From Trinickia symbiotica (GTDB lineage Bacteria; Pseudomonadota; Gammaproteobacteria; Burkholderiales; Burkholderiaceae), in NCBI RefSeq assembly GCF_002934455.1, contig NZ_PTIR01000005.1, forward strand, positions 186,001 through 250,000: DNA of 64,000 nt. The letters run 5' to 3'. Positions within the stretch are counted from its first letter, which is position 1. Every line of letters begins with the position of its first letter. The translations under genes and the position numbers were made by a program. Below the pieces are notes generated by a model, which saw nothing but the letters and a program-made list of their open reading frames with translations, was not told the DNA's origin and did no database searches. Below, one piece after another: positions 8,311 through 16,511 of the stretch.

Positions 8311-11300
8311 ATGCAACGCTTTCTCAATGCAATCTTTCATAAGCGGACGATGACCGTCGTCGGGCTGCTCCTCGTCGCGGCGATCGTCTTCGGGATAGCG
8401 CTCTGGTACGACGCTCCGCTCGTCTGGCCCGCGATCGCGTGCGGCGCCGTGCTCGCGATCGTCGTGATCGTCTGGCTCTGGCGGGCCGCCGCGACGCGCC
8501 GCGCCAATCGCCAGCTCGGCGATATGCTCGAGCAGCAAGCGGCAGCCGATAAGGCGACATCGGCTCCTGCGCAGCCGGCCCGTCAAGCGGAGCTCGATGC
8601 GTTGCGCACACGCCTCGTCGATGCCGTTCGCACGATCAAGACGTCGAAGATCGGTCAGCTATCGGGTGGCTCCGCGCTCTACGAACTGCCCTGGTACATC
8701 ATCATTGGCAATCCCGCCGCGGGCAAAAGCAGCGCCGTGCTCAACTCGGGGCTGCAATTTCCGTTCGCCGAAAAGCGCGATGCCGTCGTTCACGGCATCG
8801 GCGGTACGCGTAACTGCGATTGGTTCTTCACCACCGAGGGGATCCTGCTCGATACGGCGGGCCGATATTCGGTCTATGAGGAAGACCGCACCGAATGGCT
8901 CGGCTTCCTCGGCTTGCTCAAACGCTACCGGCCCCGCGCGCCGATCAACGGCATCATCGTCACGGCGAGCATCGCGGAGCTGACGGCCGGCCGCCCCGAT
9001 ACGACGATCAACCTCGCGCGGAGTCTGCGCCAGCGCGTGCAGGAGTTGACGGAAAAGCTGGAAGTCTTCGCTCCCGTCTACGTCATGTTCACGAAGGCGG
9101 ATTTGATTACGGGATTCTCGGAATTCTTCGGTGGCGGCGAGCGTCATGAATACGATCGCGTCTGGGGAGCAACGCTGCCATACGGGCCGGACGAGAAACG
9201 CGATATCGTCGCGCTGTTCGATGAGCGGTTCGAGGAGCTTTACGAAGGCCTCAAGGAGATCAGCGTCGCACAAATGGCGCTGAATCGCGGCAATAAGCTC
9301 GCCCCGGGTCAGCTCAGCTTTCCGCTCGAATTTCTCTCGATCAAGCCGGCGCTGCGCGTGTTTCTCGCCACGCTCTTCGAAAACAATCCCTTTCAGTACA
9401 AGCCGATCTTGCGCGGCTTCTACTTCACGAGCGCACTGCAAGAGGGCGTGACGAACAGCGCCGCGGCGCAGCGGATCGGACAGCGGTTCGGCCTTTCGGC
9501 CGACGACGTGCCGGCGGCACAGGCGCCCACCTCGAAAAACGGCTTCTTTCTGCGCGATCTTTTTTCGAAAGTCATCTTCGCCGACAAGCAGACGGTGCGC
9601 CAGTTCGCGAGCCCCGCGAAGCTCCGGCTGCGGTACGGCACCTTCTTCGCGTTCGCCGCCATCCTCGCGCTCGCGCTGGGCGGCTGGACCTGGTCGACGA
9701 TCGGCAATCAGCAGCTCGTGGCCAATGTGCAGGCCGATCTCGACAACATCGTGCGGATCCAGCAAAAGCGCGACGATCTGCAATCGCGTCTTCAGGCGAT
9801 GGATATTCTCGAGGACCGTATCGAACAGCTCGAGCAATATCGTCGCGACAGGCCGCTTTCGGTTTCGTTCGGGCTCTACCAGGGCGACATCATCGAGCAG
9901 CGTCTGCTGACCGAGTACTACCGCGGCATCAAGCAGCTGATGCTCACGCCGGTCTCGCAGAATCTCGCGGCCTTCCTGAAGGACGTCAATGCGCACGCCG
10001 ACCAACTTGCGCCGCTCACGCGTCCGCCCGAATCGGGGGCGGTGCCCGTCTCCGCTCGCGCCAATGTTCTGTCGCCCAATGCGCCGAATGGGCCAAACGC
10101 GCAGGGTGGCCTCTACAGCGACGCATCGCCCACGAACGTCGAAGACGCCTACAACGCGCTCAAGACTTATCTGATGCTCTCGGACAAGCGCCACGTCGAA
10201 GCGGCCCATCTCACGGACCAACTGGCCCGCTTCTGGCGCGGCTGGCTCGAGACGAATCGCGGCAACATGCCGCGCGACGAGATGATCAGGAGTGCCGAAC
10301 GAATGATCACGTTCTATCTGTCGCGCGTCGCCGACGACGATTGGCCCATGATCGACGCGAATCTCTCGCTCGTCGACGAAACCCGCGAAGATCTGCGTCA
10401 CGTCGTGCGCGGCATGCCGGCGCGGCAGCGCGTCTACGAGGAGATCAAGGCACGTGCCTCGACGCGTTTCGCGCCGATGACGGTCGCGCGTATCGTCGGC
10501 GACGGCGACACGAGCCTCGTCGCGGGCAGCTATGCGATTCCCGGTACGTTCACGCGCGATGCATGGTTCCAGTATGTCCGGCCAGCAATCCGCGACGCGG
10601 CCACGAAAGAGCTCCAGGCGAAGGATTGGGTGCTCAACACGGCCTCCCAGGACGACCTGACGCTCGACGGCAGCCCTGAGCAGATCCAGAAGGCGCTCGT
10701 CGGCATGTACAAGGCCGAGTACGCACAGCACTGGCAGCGCTTCATGCAGGGCATTGCCATTCAGGACTTCGGCAACTTCAGTCAGGCCGTCGCATCGATG
10801 AACCGGCTCGGCGACCCGCAGAGCTCGCCGATAAGGAAAATTCTCGAAACCGCGTACGACCAGACCGGCTGGGACAACCCGGCGCTTGCCTCCACGACGG
10901 TGCAACGCGCGCAAAACGGCACGAGCGGATGGTTCAAGCGCTTCTTCTCGTTGCACGAAGACGCGGCGAAAACGGCCGGGATCGATCCGGACGCCATCGT
11001 CCCTGCCCAACCCGCGATGGGGCCGGTCGGCGCGGCGTTCACCGGACTTGCGCGCATCGTCGCAAAGCAGGACAACACGTCGCTGCTCGCGAACTATATG
11101 GATTCCCTTTCGAAAGTGCGCACGCGTTTCAACGTGATCAAGAATCAAGGCGATCCCGGGCCAGGCGCACGCCAGCTGATGCAGCAGACGCTCGAGGGCA
11201 GCGGGTCCGAGCTCGCCGATTCCCTGAAGATCGTCGACGAGCAGATGCTCAACGGGCTCACCGACGACCAGCGCAAGACCTTGAGACCGCTGCTCGTGCG

Positions 11301-12255
11301 GCCGCTGATGCAGGCCTTCGCCGTCGTCGTCGGTCCGGCCAGCGAGGAGGTCAACAAGGTCTGGGACGCTCAGGTGTACCAGCCGTTTGAAGCATCGCTC
11401 GCGAACAAGTATCCGTTCTCCGCCAGTGCGAAGGTTGAAGCGGGCGCGGGTGAAATCGCGCAGGTGTTCGGGCCCGATGGCGCGGTGTCGAAGTTCGTCG
11501 GCACGACACTCGGCCCGCTCGCCGTGCGGCGCGGCGATACCCTGAGCCCTCGCACGTGGGGCGGCATCGGCATTGCGTTGACGCCCGACTTCTCGAGCGG
11601 ATTCGCGCGCTGGGTCGCGCCGCTCTCCGGCGCCGCCGCCGGTGGCGCGCAGTCGGCGGGCGAGCCGCAGACCGTGTTCCAGATCCTGCCACAGCCGGGC
11701 TCGAAAACGACCGAATATACGATCACGATCGACGGCCAGCAACTTCGCTATCGCAACACGCCGGCGCAGTGGGCGAACTTCGTCTGGCCAAATCCACAGG
11801 GTACGGCCGGCGCGACGCTGACGGCGGTGACGTTCGACGGCCGCACGATCCAATTCGTCAACGAGCCGGGCCGTTACGGCCTCGAGAAGCTCATCAACTC
11901 CGCGCAGCGCAAGCGCAACGCCGACGGGACTTTCGATCTGTCATGGACGCAGGGCGATGTGACGGTGGCGTTCAGCATGCGCATCGTCAGCACCTCGCAG
12001 CCGTCGAGCGGATCGTCGGACGCCCCGCAGCAGCAAAGCCTGCGCGGCGCGCGCCTGCCGACGTCGGTCGTCGACGTCGCCGCGACCCGCGCTGCCGCCG
12101 CGGCCGCGATCGGTTCGTCGAGCGGCGCCGCGACCGCTGCGATGGTTGCGGCGGACGCCGCCGGCCGCGCACAGTCCGCGAGCGTCTCCACCACCGCCTC
12201 GACTACACCGGCCGCGGCCAACGCCGCCGCCACGAACCCGGGAGCCGCGCAATGA
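8311..12255 (+). CDS. tssM: T6SS membrane-complex protein TssM (IcmF)
   Basis: 1314 residues from the ATG at 8311. Two N-terminal helices (MTVVGLLLVAAIVFGIALW; AIACGAVLAIVVIVWLW) precede a cytoplasmic domain with an intact Walker A, GNPAAGKSS near residue 133, and a GILLDTAGRY Walker-B-like block. A third helix (FFAFAAILALALGGWTW) lies near residue 450. The large periplasmic part ends in the IcmF C-terminal beta domain (YTITIDGQQLRYRN, WTQGDVTVAF) and an Ala/Ser/Thr-rich tail. TssM bridges TssL in the inner membrane to the TssJ lipoprotein. The stop overlaps the tagF start as ATGA. The frame remains open to 8182, but those codons overlap the end of the peptidase gene. Confidence 0.96.
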   Translation: MQRFLNAIFHKRTMTVVGLLLVAAIVFGIALWYDAPLVWPAIACGAVLAIVVIVWLWRAAATRRANRQLGDMLEQQAAADKATSAPAQPARQAELDALRTRLVDAVRTIKTSKIGQLSGGSALYELPWYIIIGNPAAGKSSAVLNSGLQFPFAEKRDAVVHGIGGTRNCDWFFTTEGILLDTAGRYSVYEEDRTEWLGFLGLLKRYRPRAPINGIIVTASIAELTAGRPDTTINLARSLRQRVQELTEKLEVFAPVYVMFTKADLITGFSEFFGGGERHEYDRVWGATLPYGPDEKRDIVALFDERFEELYEGLKEISVAQMALNRGNKLAPGQLSFPLEFLSIKPALRVFLATLFENNPFQYKPILRGFYFTSALQEGVTNSAAAQRIGQRFGLSADDVPAAQAPTSKNGFFLRDLFSKVIFADKQTVRQFASPAKLRLRYGTFFAFAAILALALGGWTWSTIGNQQLVANVQADLDNIVRIQQKRDDLQSRLQAMDILEDRIEQLEQYRRDRPLSVSFGLYQGDIIEQRLLTEYYRGIKQLMLTPVSQNLAAFLKDVNAHADQLAPLTRPPESGAVPVSARANVLSPNAPNGPNAQGGLYSDASPTNVEDAYNALKTYLMLSDKRHVEAAHLTDQLARFWRGWLETNRGNMPRDEMIRSAERMITFYLSRVADDDWPMIDANLSLVDETREDLRHVVRGMPARQRVYEEIKARASTRFAPMTVARIVGDGDTSLVAGSYAIPGTFTRDAWFQYVRPAIRDAATKELQAKDWVLNTASQDDLTLDGSPEQIQKALVGMYKAEYAQHWQRFMQGIAIQDFGNFSQAVASMNRLGDPQSSPIRKILETAYDQTGWDNPALASTTVQRAQNGTSGWFKRFFSLHEDAAKTAGIDPDAIVPAQPAMGPVGAAFTGLARIVAKQDNTSLLANYMDSLSKVRTRFNVIKNQGDPGPGARQLMQQTLEGSGSELADSLKIVDEQMLNGLTDDQRKTLRPLLVRPLMQAFAVVVGPASEEVNKVWDAQVYQPFEASLANKYPFSASAKVEAGAGEIAQVFGPDGAVSKFVGTTLGPLAVRRGDTLSPRTWGGIGIALTPDFSSGFARWVAPLSGAAAGGAQSAGEPQTVFQILPQPGSKTTEYTITIDGQQLRYRNTPAQWANFVWPNPQGTAGATLTAVTFDGRTIQFVNEPGRYGLEKLINSAQRKRNADGTFDLSWTQGDVTVAFSMRIVSTSQPSSGSSDAPQQQSLRGARLPTSVVDVAATRAAAAAAIGSSSGAATAAMVAADAAGRAQSASVSTTASTTPAAANAAATNPGAAQ

Positions 12256-13238
12256 CGCAATCGGTCCAGGCGCAATTGGCCTACTTCGGCAAGATTCCCT
12301 CGCGCGGCGACTTCGTCAAGAGCGCGAACAATCCGCAGCTACTGCAAACGCTCGATCACTGGATCGCTCAAGCGATGGAGCTGCTCGCGGAAGACCCGCG
12401 CTGGAAAATCGTCTACGAGAACGCCAAGCCGATGCACTTCGCTTTCCTCGGCTCGCAAAGCAAGCTCGCGATAGCCGGTCACATGATGACGAGTCACGAT
12501 GTCTCCTCGCGGCGGTTCCCGCTGCTTGCGGCGACGGCACTCGAAGTCGAGCGCCCCCTTGCGTTTCTTGCGCGCAGCCCGCTTGCTTTCGCGCGGCTCT
12601 GGGCGCGCGCCGCGAAGCAGATGCGCGAGCTTTTCGAGGGCGCGGAGCCGAATGCCGCGTTGCAGGCGCTCGGCGATACCCAGGTGCCGATCGATGTCGG
12701 CGTTGCGAGCTCGCACGACGGCACGTTCGCCGATTTCGTCGAGCACCAGACGCTGGCCGGCCTCGAGCAAATGCTGCTGGCGAGCGGCCACCCGGTCCGG
12801 CTGCGCGGCGCGATGCTCGCGCTCGGCTCGCTGCTGAAGCCCGTCATGTTGAGCAAAGCGCCGCATCTCGAACGCGGCCTCACGCTGCCGCTGCCCGTCG
12901 ATTCGTTCTATCGAAGCCTCGTCGCCGCGTTCTGGCTCGAACTCATCGCCCCGTTTCTCGCGCTGGCCGATTTCGAGATCGCGATCTTCATCGGCACGAT
13001 CGCCGAGCGCGATCGACTGGTGATCGGATTCAACGGTGCGTCGGCGAAGACGCTCCATAGCGTCATCGATCCACAGGCCTATGCGGCCCAGAACATCGAC
13101 ATCGACGATCCCGAATGGATCGACGAACACGCGCAGAACGAGCCCGGCATCAGCAAGCTCGTCAGCTATCTCGAACAACCTCAACTCTCGTTGCGTATCG
13201 CCATCGATACGTTCCGTGAAGCGTTCGTCGGGGCTTAA
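12252..13238 (+). CDS. tagF: T6SS regulatory protein TagF (ImpM)
   Basis: 328 residues. It begins MTQSVQAQLAYFGKIPSRGD; the YFGKIPSRGDFV signature is diagnostic of TagF/ImpM. Further conserved blocks are HFAFLGSQSKLAIAGHMMTS (substrate-like domain) and RRFPLLAATALEV. TagF represses T6SS posttranslationally in Pseudomonas, and in several species is fused to PppA; here it stands alone and no PpkA/PppA/Fha genes are visible. It is translationally coupled to tssM by a 4-bp overlap and followed 4 bp later by the OmpA-like gene. At 328 residues it is longer than the core ImpM domain, with a C-terminal extension rich in acidic residues of unknown role. Confidence 0.92.
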   Translation: MTQSVQAQLAYFGKIPSRGDFVKSANNPQLLQTLDHWIAQAMELLAEDPRWKIVYENAKPMHFAFLGSQSKLAIAGHMMTSHDVSSRRFPLLAATALEVERPLAFLARSPLAFARLWARAAKQMRELFEGAEPNAALQALGDTQVPIDVGVASSHDGTFADFVEHQTLAGLEQMLLASGHPVRLRGAMLALGSLLKPVMLSKAPHLERGLTLPLPVDSFYRSLVAAFWLELIAPFLALADFEIAIFIGTIAERDRLVIGFNGASAKTLHSVIDPQAYAAQNIDIDDPEWIDEHAQNEPGISKLVSYLEQPQLSLRIAIDTFREAFVGA

Positions 13239-13242
13239 CGCG

Positions 13243-14178
13243 ATGGCTGACTTTGATTCCCTTTTTGCACGGTGGCGCCCTCGGACAGTTTCGCAGTTGG
13301 CGTCGATCGCGCTGGCATGTCTCGGATTCGTGGCAAGCGCGGCCGTCCATGCCGACAATGCCGCGCCGGCAAGCGTGACGCCGATCGACAACAGCGGCAT
13401 CCATATCAAAACGACGACACTGTCCGCGCCGCCTGCGACGGGCGGCACCGCCGCTACGCGCGTGCCCCCCGCGGTCAACGCGACCCCGGGACAAGTGGTC
13501 GTCAGCGGCAAGGTGCCGGACGAGGCCACGCGCACCGCCGTCCTGACCCGCCTTCGCGATACGTACGGCGCGGCTAACATCGTCGATCAGATCGAAGTCG
13601 GCAGTGTCGCCACGCCGCCCAATTGGTCGACCAACGTCCAGAAGTTGATCGGGCCGCAGTTGAAGCAGATCAGCAAGGGGCAACTGAAGATCGACGGCAC
13701 GCAAATCGACGTCAAGGGCGAAGTGGGCAACGAAGCGCAACGCCAGCAAATCGCGAGCGATATGGCCAATGCGCTCAACCCCACCTACACGATCCGGAAC
13801 GGCTTGCACGTGAGCGCATCGGAGCAAGGCGTGCTCGACAGCACGCTGGCGAACCGCACGATCGCTTTTGAAACGGGCAGCGCGACGCTGACGCCGCAAG
13901 GCCGGGCCATCCTCGATCAGCTCGCCGCCGTGATTGCGAAGATGCCGAACAACTCGTTCGAGATCATCGGCCATACCGACAATTCGGGGAGCCGCGCGTC
14001 GAATATCGCGCTCAGTCAGGCGCGTGCCGACGCCGTCAAAGGGTATTTGGTCACGAAGGGCATCGCGCCACAGTCGATGACGACGATGGGCGCCGGGCCC
14101 GATCAGCCGATCGCATCGAACGATACCGACGAAGGGCGCGCGCGCAATCGGCGCATCGAGTTTCGCGTCGGCAAATAG
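13243..14178 (+). CDS. OmpA-family peptidoglycan-binding protein with BON-like repeats
   Basis: 311 residues. An N-terminal hydrophobic segment (LASIALACLGFVASAAVHA) reads as a signal peptide. BON-like sequence comes next (VVVSGKVPDEATRTAVLTRL; IDVKGEVGNEAQRQQIASDM), then a C-terminal OmpA domain (AFETGSATLTPQGRAILDQL, IIGHTDNSGSRASN, LSQARADAV, GRARNRRIEF) with the Asp and Arg used to bind peptidoglycan. TssL in this locus lacks a peptidoglycan-binding extension, so this protein probably supplies that anchor; that link is inference. The gene begins 4 bp after tagF. The reading frame is open further upstream inside tagF, but only the ATG at 13243 gives a signal peptide at the N-terminus. Confidence 0.88.
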   Translation: MADFDSLFARWRPRTVSQLASIALACLGFVASAAVHADNAAPASVTPIDNSGIHIKTTTLSAPPATGGTAATRVPPAVNATPGQVVVSGKVPDEATRTAVLTRLRDTYGAANIVDQIEVGSVATPPNWSTNVQKLIGPQLKQISKGQLKIDGTQIDVKGEVGNEAQRQQIASDMANALNPTYTIRNGLHVSASEQGVLDSTLANRTIAFETGSATLTPQGRAILDQLAAVIAKMPNNSFEIIGHTDNSGSRASNIALSQARADAVKGYLVTKGIAPQSMTTMGAGPDQPIASNDTDEGRARNRRIEFRVGK

Positions 14179-14201
14179 ACGAGTGAGAATGTCGATGCTT
14201 G

Positions 14202-14218
14202 GCGCCGTGTGATGGCGC
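14202..14218. terminator. possible hairpin between convergent genes
   Basis: GCGCC, a 7-nt loop and GGCGC form a 5-bp perfect stem between the stops of the OmpA-like gene (14178) and tssA (14261), which converge. No T-run follows on either strand, so the assignment is weak. Confidence 0.25.
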
Positions 14219-14260
14219 ACGCGCGTCGCGGCTCGAAGGCGGCGCGCGCTCGTCCCGGCT

Positions 14261-15376
14261 TCACCTCGGCTCGGGCTTCACCCCCAGCAACTCGCGCAAG
14301 TACGCCAGTTGACCGTCGTCTTTCACCACCGATGCAAGCCACTGGTGCAATGGCATATCGGCCCACTCGGCCGCCTTGTCGGCGAGATAGGCGGCCGGGC
14401 TATGAGGCTCCGCGGCGCGCAGAAACTGGGCGACGGCACGCAATTGCGCGATGGCGTCGGCGCGACTTCGGATGGCGCCCGCAGGGACGAGCTCGGAATT
14501 CGATGGCATGGTCGCGGTTCGTGGAAGCGGCTTCTTGAAGGTGGGCTCGGCGCGTTCAACTTCGCGCGGCTGATGCGAATCGGCCGCAACGTCAGCCGGC
14601 GTAGGCTCCGGACTCACGCCGACATCGCGCGCAAATCGCTCCGCGAGCCCGTAGACGAATGCGTAGGACTCCTTTGTTTGCCGAAAACTCGGAGCGGATT
14701 CGCCGGCGTATTCGTCCAACCGTGATTCCAGCGTGAGCATCGCCGCTTCGAACGATTTCAGTTCGTCCAGCAAGGTTCGGTAGAACGTTACGGGCGTAAT
14801 ACGTTTGGCGGCATCGATCTGCTCGACGGACGGCTTGCCGCGCGCAATCTCATCGGCGCGCTCCGGGTCTCGCTTGGATGCCTGCACCACATGCGTTGCA
14901 ACGTCCCAGTCGACCGCCGTGAAAAAGCTTCCGGTCGAGGTTTGCGTGAGGCGCGTATCGCGCAGCAATTCCGCCGTGCGTCGGACGAGCCATGTCACAT
15001 TGCCGAGCCGATACTCGGCGTCGTCGCCGTCGGGCAGCGGATGAACCTTGTCCCAGTAGCGTTCGCATAGGCCCGCGAGCAGCGTGTAGCCTTGCATCAG
15101 TCCCGGCAAGCCCTGCTTCATTGCGAGCGCTTCGGTCAGCCACACGGCGAGCCGCAGGTCCTTCGTCTGCGTGCCGAGCAAAGCGCTGCAGCGATCGATG
15201 ACGAAATCCCAATCCGCCTCTTTGATCTCGGTTACCCATTCGCCCTGATCGAGCGAAGGATCGTCGAAGCGGCGCGCCTGCTGGATCGCGTCGAAATCGT
15301 TCGAAAACAGCAAGTCCTGGCCACAGGGCGATGCGCCCGGGAACGGCTCTAAAAGCGGGGTGAGGTCGATCGCCAT
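14261..15376 (-). CDS. tssA: T6SS assembly protein TssA
   Basis: 371 residues. The N-terminal ImpA domain is clear: LLEPFPGASPCGQDLLFSND, EADWDFVIDRCSALL, DLRLAVWLTEALAMKQGLPG, LLAGLCERYWDKVHPLPDGD. TssA primes baseplate and sheath assembly. At this length it belongs among the short TssA proteins, ending in a small domain (YLADKAAEWADMPLHQWLAS ... LRELLGVKPEPR). A good ribosome site (GAGGA, 8 nt spacing) precedes the ATG at 15376. It lies 16 bp after tssG as the last gene of the core operon. Many related loci have clpV between tssG and tssA; here nothing fits in the gap. Confidence 0.93.
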   Translation of the reverse strand: MAIDLTPLLEPFPGASPCGQDLLFSNDFDAIQQARRFDDPSLDQGEWVTEIKEADWDFVIDRCSALLGTQTKDLRLAVWLTEALAMKQGLPGLMQGYTLLAGLCERYWDKVHPLPDGDDAEYRLGNVTWLVRRTAELLRDTRLTQTSTGSFFTAVDWDVATHVVQASKRDPERADEIARGKPSVEQIDAAKRITPVTFYRTLLDELKSFEAAMLTLESRLDEYAGESAPSFRQTKESYAFVYGLAERFARDVGVSPEPTPADVAADSHQPREVERAEPTFKKPLPRTATMPSNSELVPAGAIRSRADAIAQLRAVAQFLRAAEPHSPAAYLADKAAEWADMPLHQWLASVVKDDGQLAYLRELLGVKPEPR

Positions 15377-15392
15377 TCAGATTTCCTCGTAT

Positions 15393-16511
15393 TCAAAATC
15401 GTGGACCTCGTGAGAGTTGCGGCCTTCCTTCCCCGCGATCGTCGATGACGTGGACTTCATAGCGCGCGTCGTCGCGGTCGCGCTCGGATTCCCGCGTGCA
15501 GACGAAGGCATCCCAGCCCAGCCGCGCACCACCGCCGAGACGAGCCGGGCCCACCTCGCTGCGCGCGAGCACCAGCGAGACCTCGTATTCGAACACGGCG
15601 CCGCCCACGAGCGACAGCATTCGCTCGAGCGCGACCGCGTGCGGCGCGGCCGGCAGAAGCCTCTCGTAATCACGCTTCGATAGCGGGCCCAGGACGAGTC
15701 GCAGCCGCATATCGCGCTGCCAGACGCGCTCGCCGGCGAGCGCCGTCGCGCCGAGCGTCACGTTCTCATAGCCGAGCCGCGACAGATTCGAGCGCGGCAC
15801 GTCGTACCACTTTCCGATGAACTGGTCGACGCGCACGTGCACGCGAAAATAGTCCGCAAGCACGCGCTCGAGATAGGCAGCCGACATCGGCCGATGCCGG
15901 ACCGGCAGCGCATATCCGCCCAGCGCCTCGTCGATCAGCGTGCCCGTCCCTTGCTGCAAGGCACCGCGCGTCGGTCGGTGCCCCAGGCCCGCGATCGCGA
16001 GCAGCAACGGCAGATAGCGTTCGTCCTGGTCGAGCTCGTAGTGAAACGGCAGCCGGTACTTCTTCCACGCCTCGTAGAACAGCGCCGTTGCTCGGTGGGT
16101 AAAGACATCGAGATACGCGCGGGCGGCACGATCGCGCCGCAATTGCTCACGTGCGATCAGATCTTCCGTGTAGTGCAGCGGCAACGCACCCTGCCCGCCC
16201 AGCATGCCAAAAAACGCCGGTACCAGATCGACACGCGCAAGCGAGCGTGCCTCGATCGCCGCATCGCGCGCTTCCTCGCTATCCAACGGAGCGCCGTCGA
16301 CGTCGTATGGCGTGGCGCGCTCGAGCTCGCTCGGTGCGAACGTCAGCGACAAGGTATTGCGGAACATGATCCGCTCGCCCGCGTGCCGCACGACATCTTG
16401 CTCGAACCACATCTCGAGCATGCGCACCGCTTGGAAGAACTGAAATCGATACGGCTCGTCGAGGAGCCGCCGGACTACGCCAGCGTGGACTCTGCGCTGC
16501 GTGGCTTGCAT
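15393..16511 (-). CDS. tssG: T6SS baseplate protein TssG
   Basis: 372 residues with the TssG signature near the N-terminus (RRLLDEPYRFQFFQAVRMLE) and conserved LVPAFFGMLGGQGALPLHYT and AFYEAWKKYR-type blocks (here LFYEAWKKYRLPFHYELDQD). TssG pairs with TssF to form the baseplate wedge contacting VgrG and the sheath. It overlaps the end of tssF by 37 bp, which implies translational coupling. The C-terminus after EVHVIDD is basic and short. An overlapping frame ends flush with the tssA start, but the tssG stop at 15393 leaves a proper ribosome site for tssA, so I see no frameshift. Confidence 0.92.
   Translation of the reverse strand: MQATQRRVHAGVVRRLLDEPYRFQFFQAVRMLEMWFEQDVVRHAGERIMFRNTLSLTFAPSELERATPYDVDGAPLDSEEARDAAIEARSLARVDLVPAFFGMLGGQGALPLHYTEDLIAREQLRRDRAARAYLDVFTHRATALFYEAWKKYRLPFHYELDQDERYLPLLLAIAGLGHRPTRGALQQGTGTLIDEALGGYALPVRHRPMSAAYLERVLADYFRVHVRVDQFIGKWYDVPRSNLSRLGYENVTLGATALAGERVWQRDMRLRLVLGPLSKRDYERLLPAAPHAVALERMLSLVGGAVFEYEVSLVLARSEVGPARLGGGARLGWDAFVCTRESERDRDDARYEVHVIDDRGEGRPQLSRGPRF

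Noticed and set aside
8659-11853. 1064-codon minus-strand open frame inside tssM
   Set aside because: Arg/Leu-rich antisense frame created by GC-rich codon bias; the plus strand encodes a clear TssM with Walker A and IcmF domains.
15377-15673. Frame ending flush with the tssA start, suggesting a tssG frameshift
   Set aside because: The tssG stop at 15393 leaves a good ribosome site for tssA, and the alternative frame is Arg/Ser-rich upstream with no TssG pattern.
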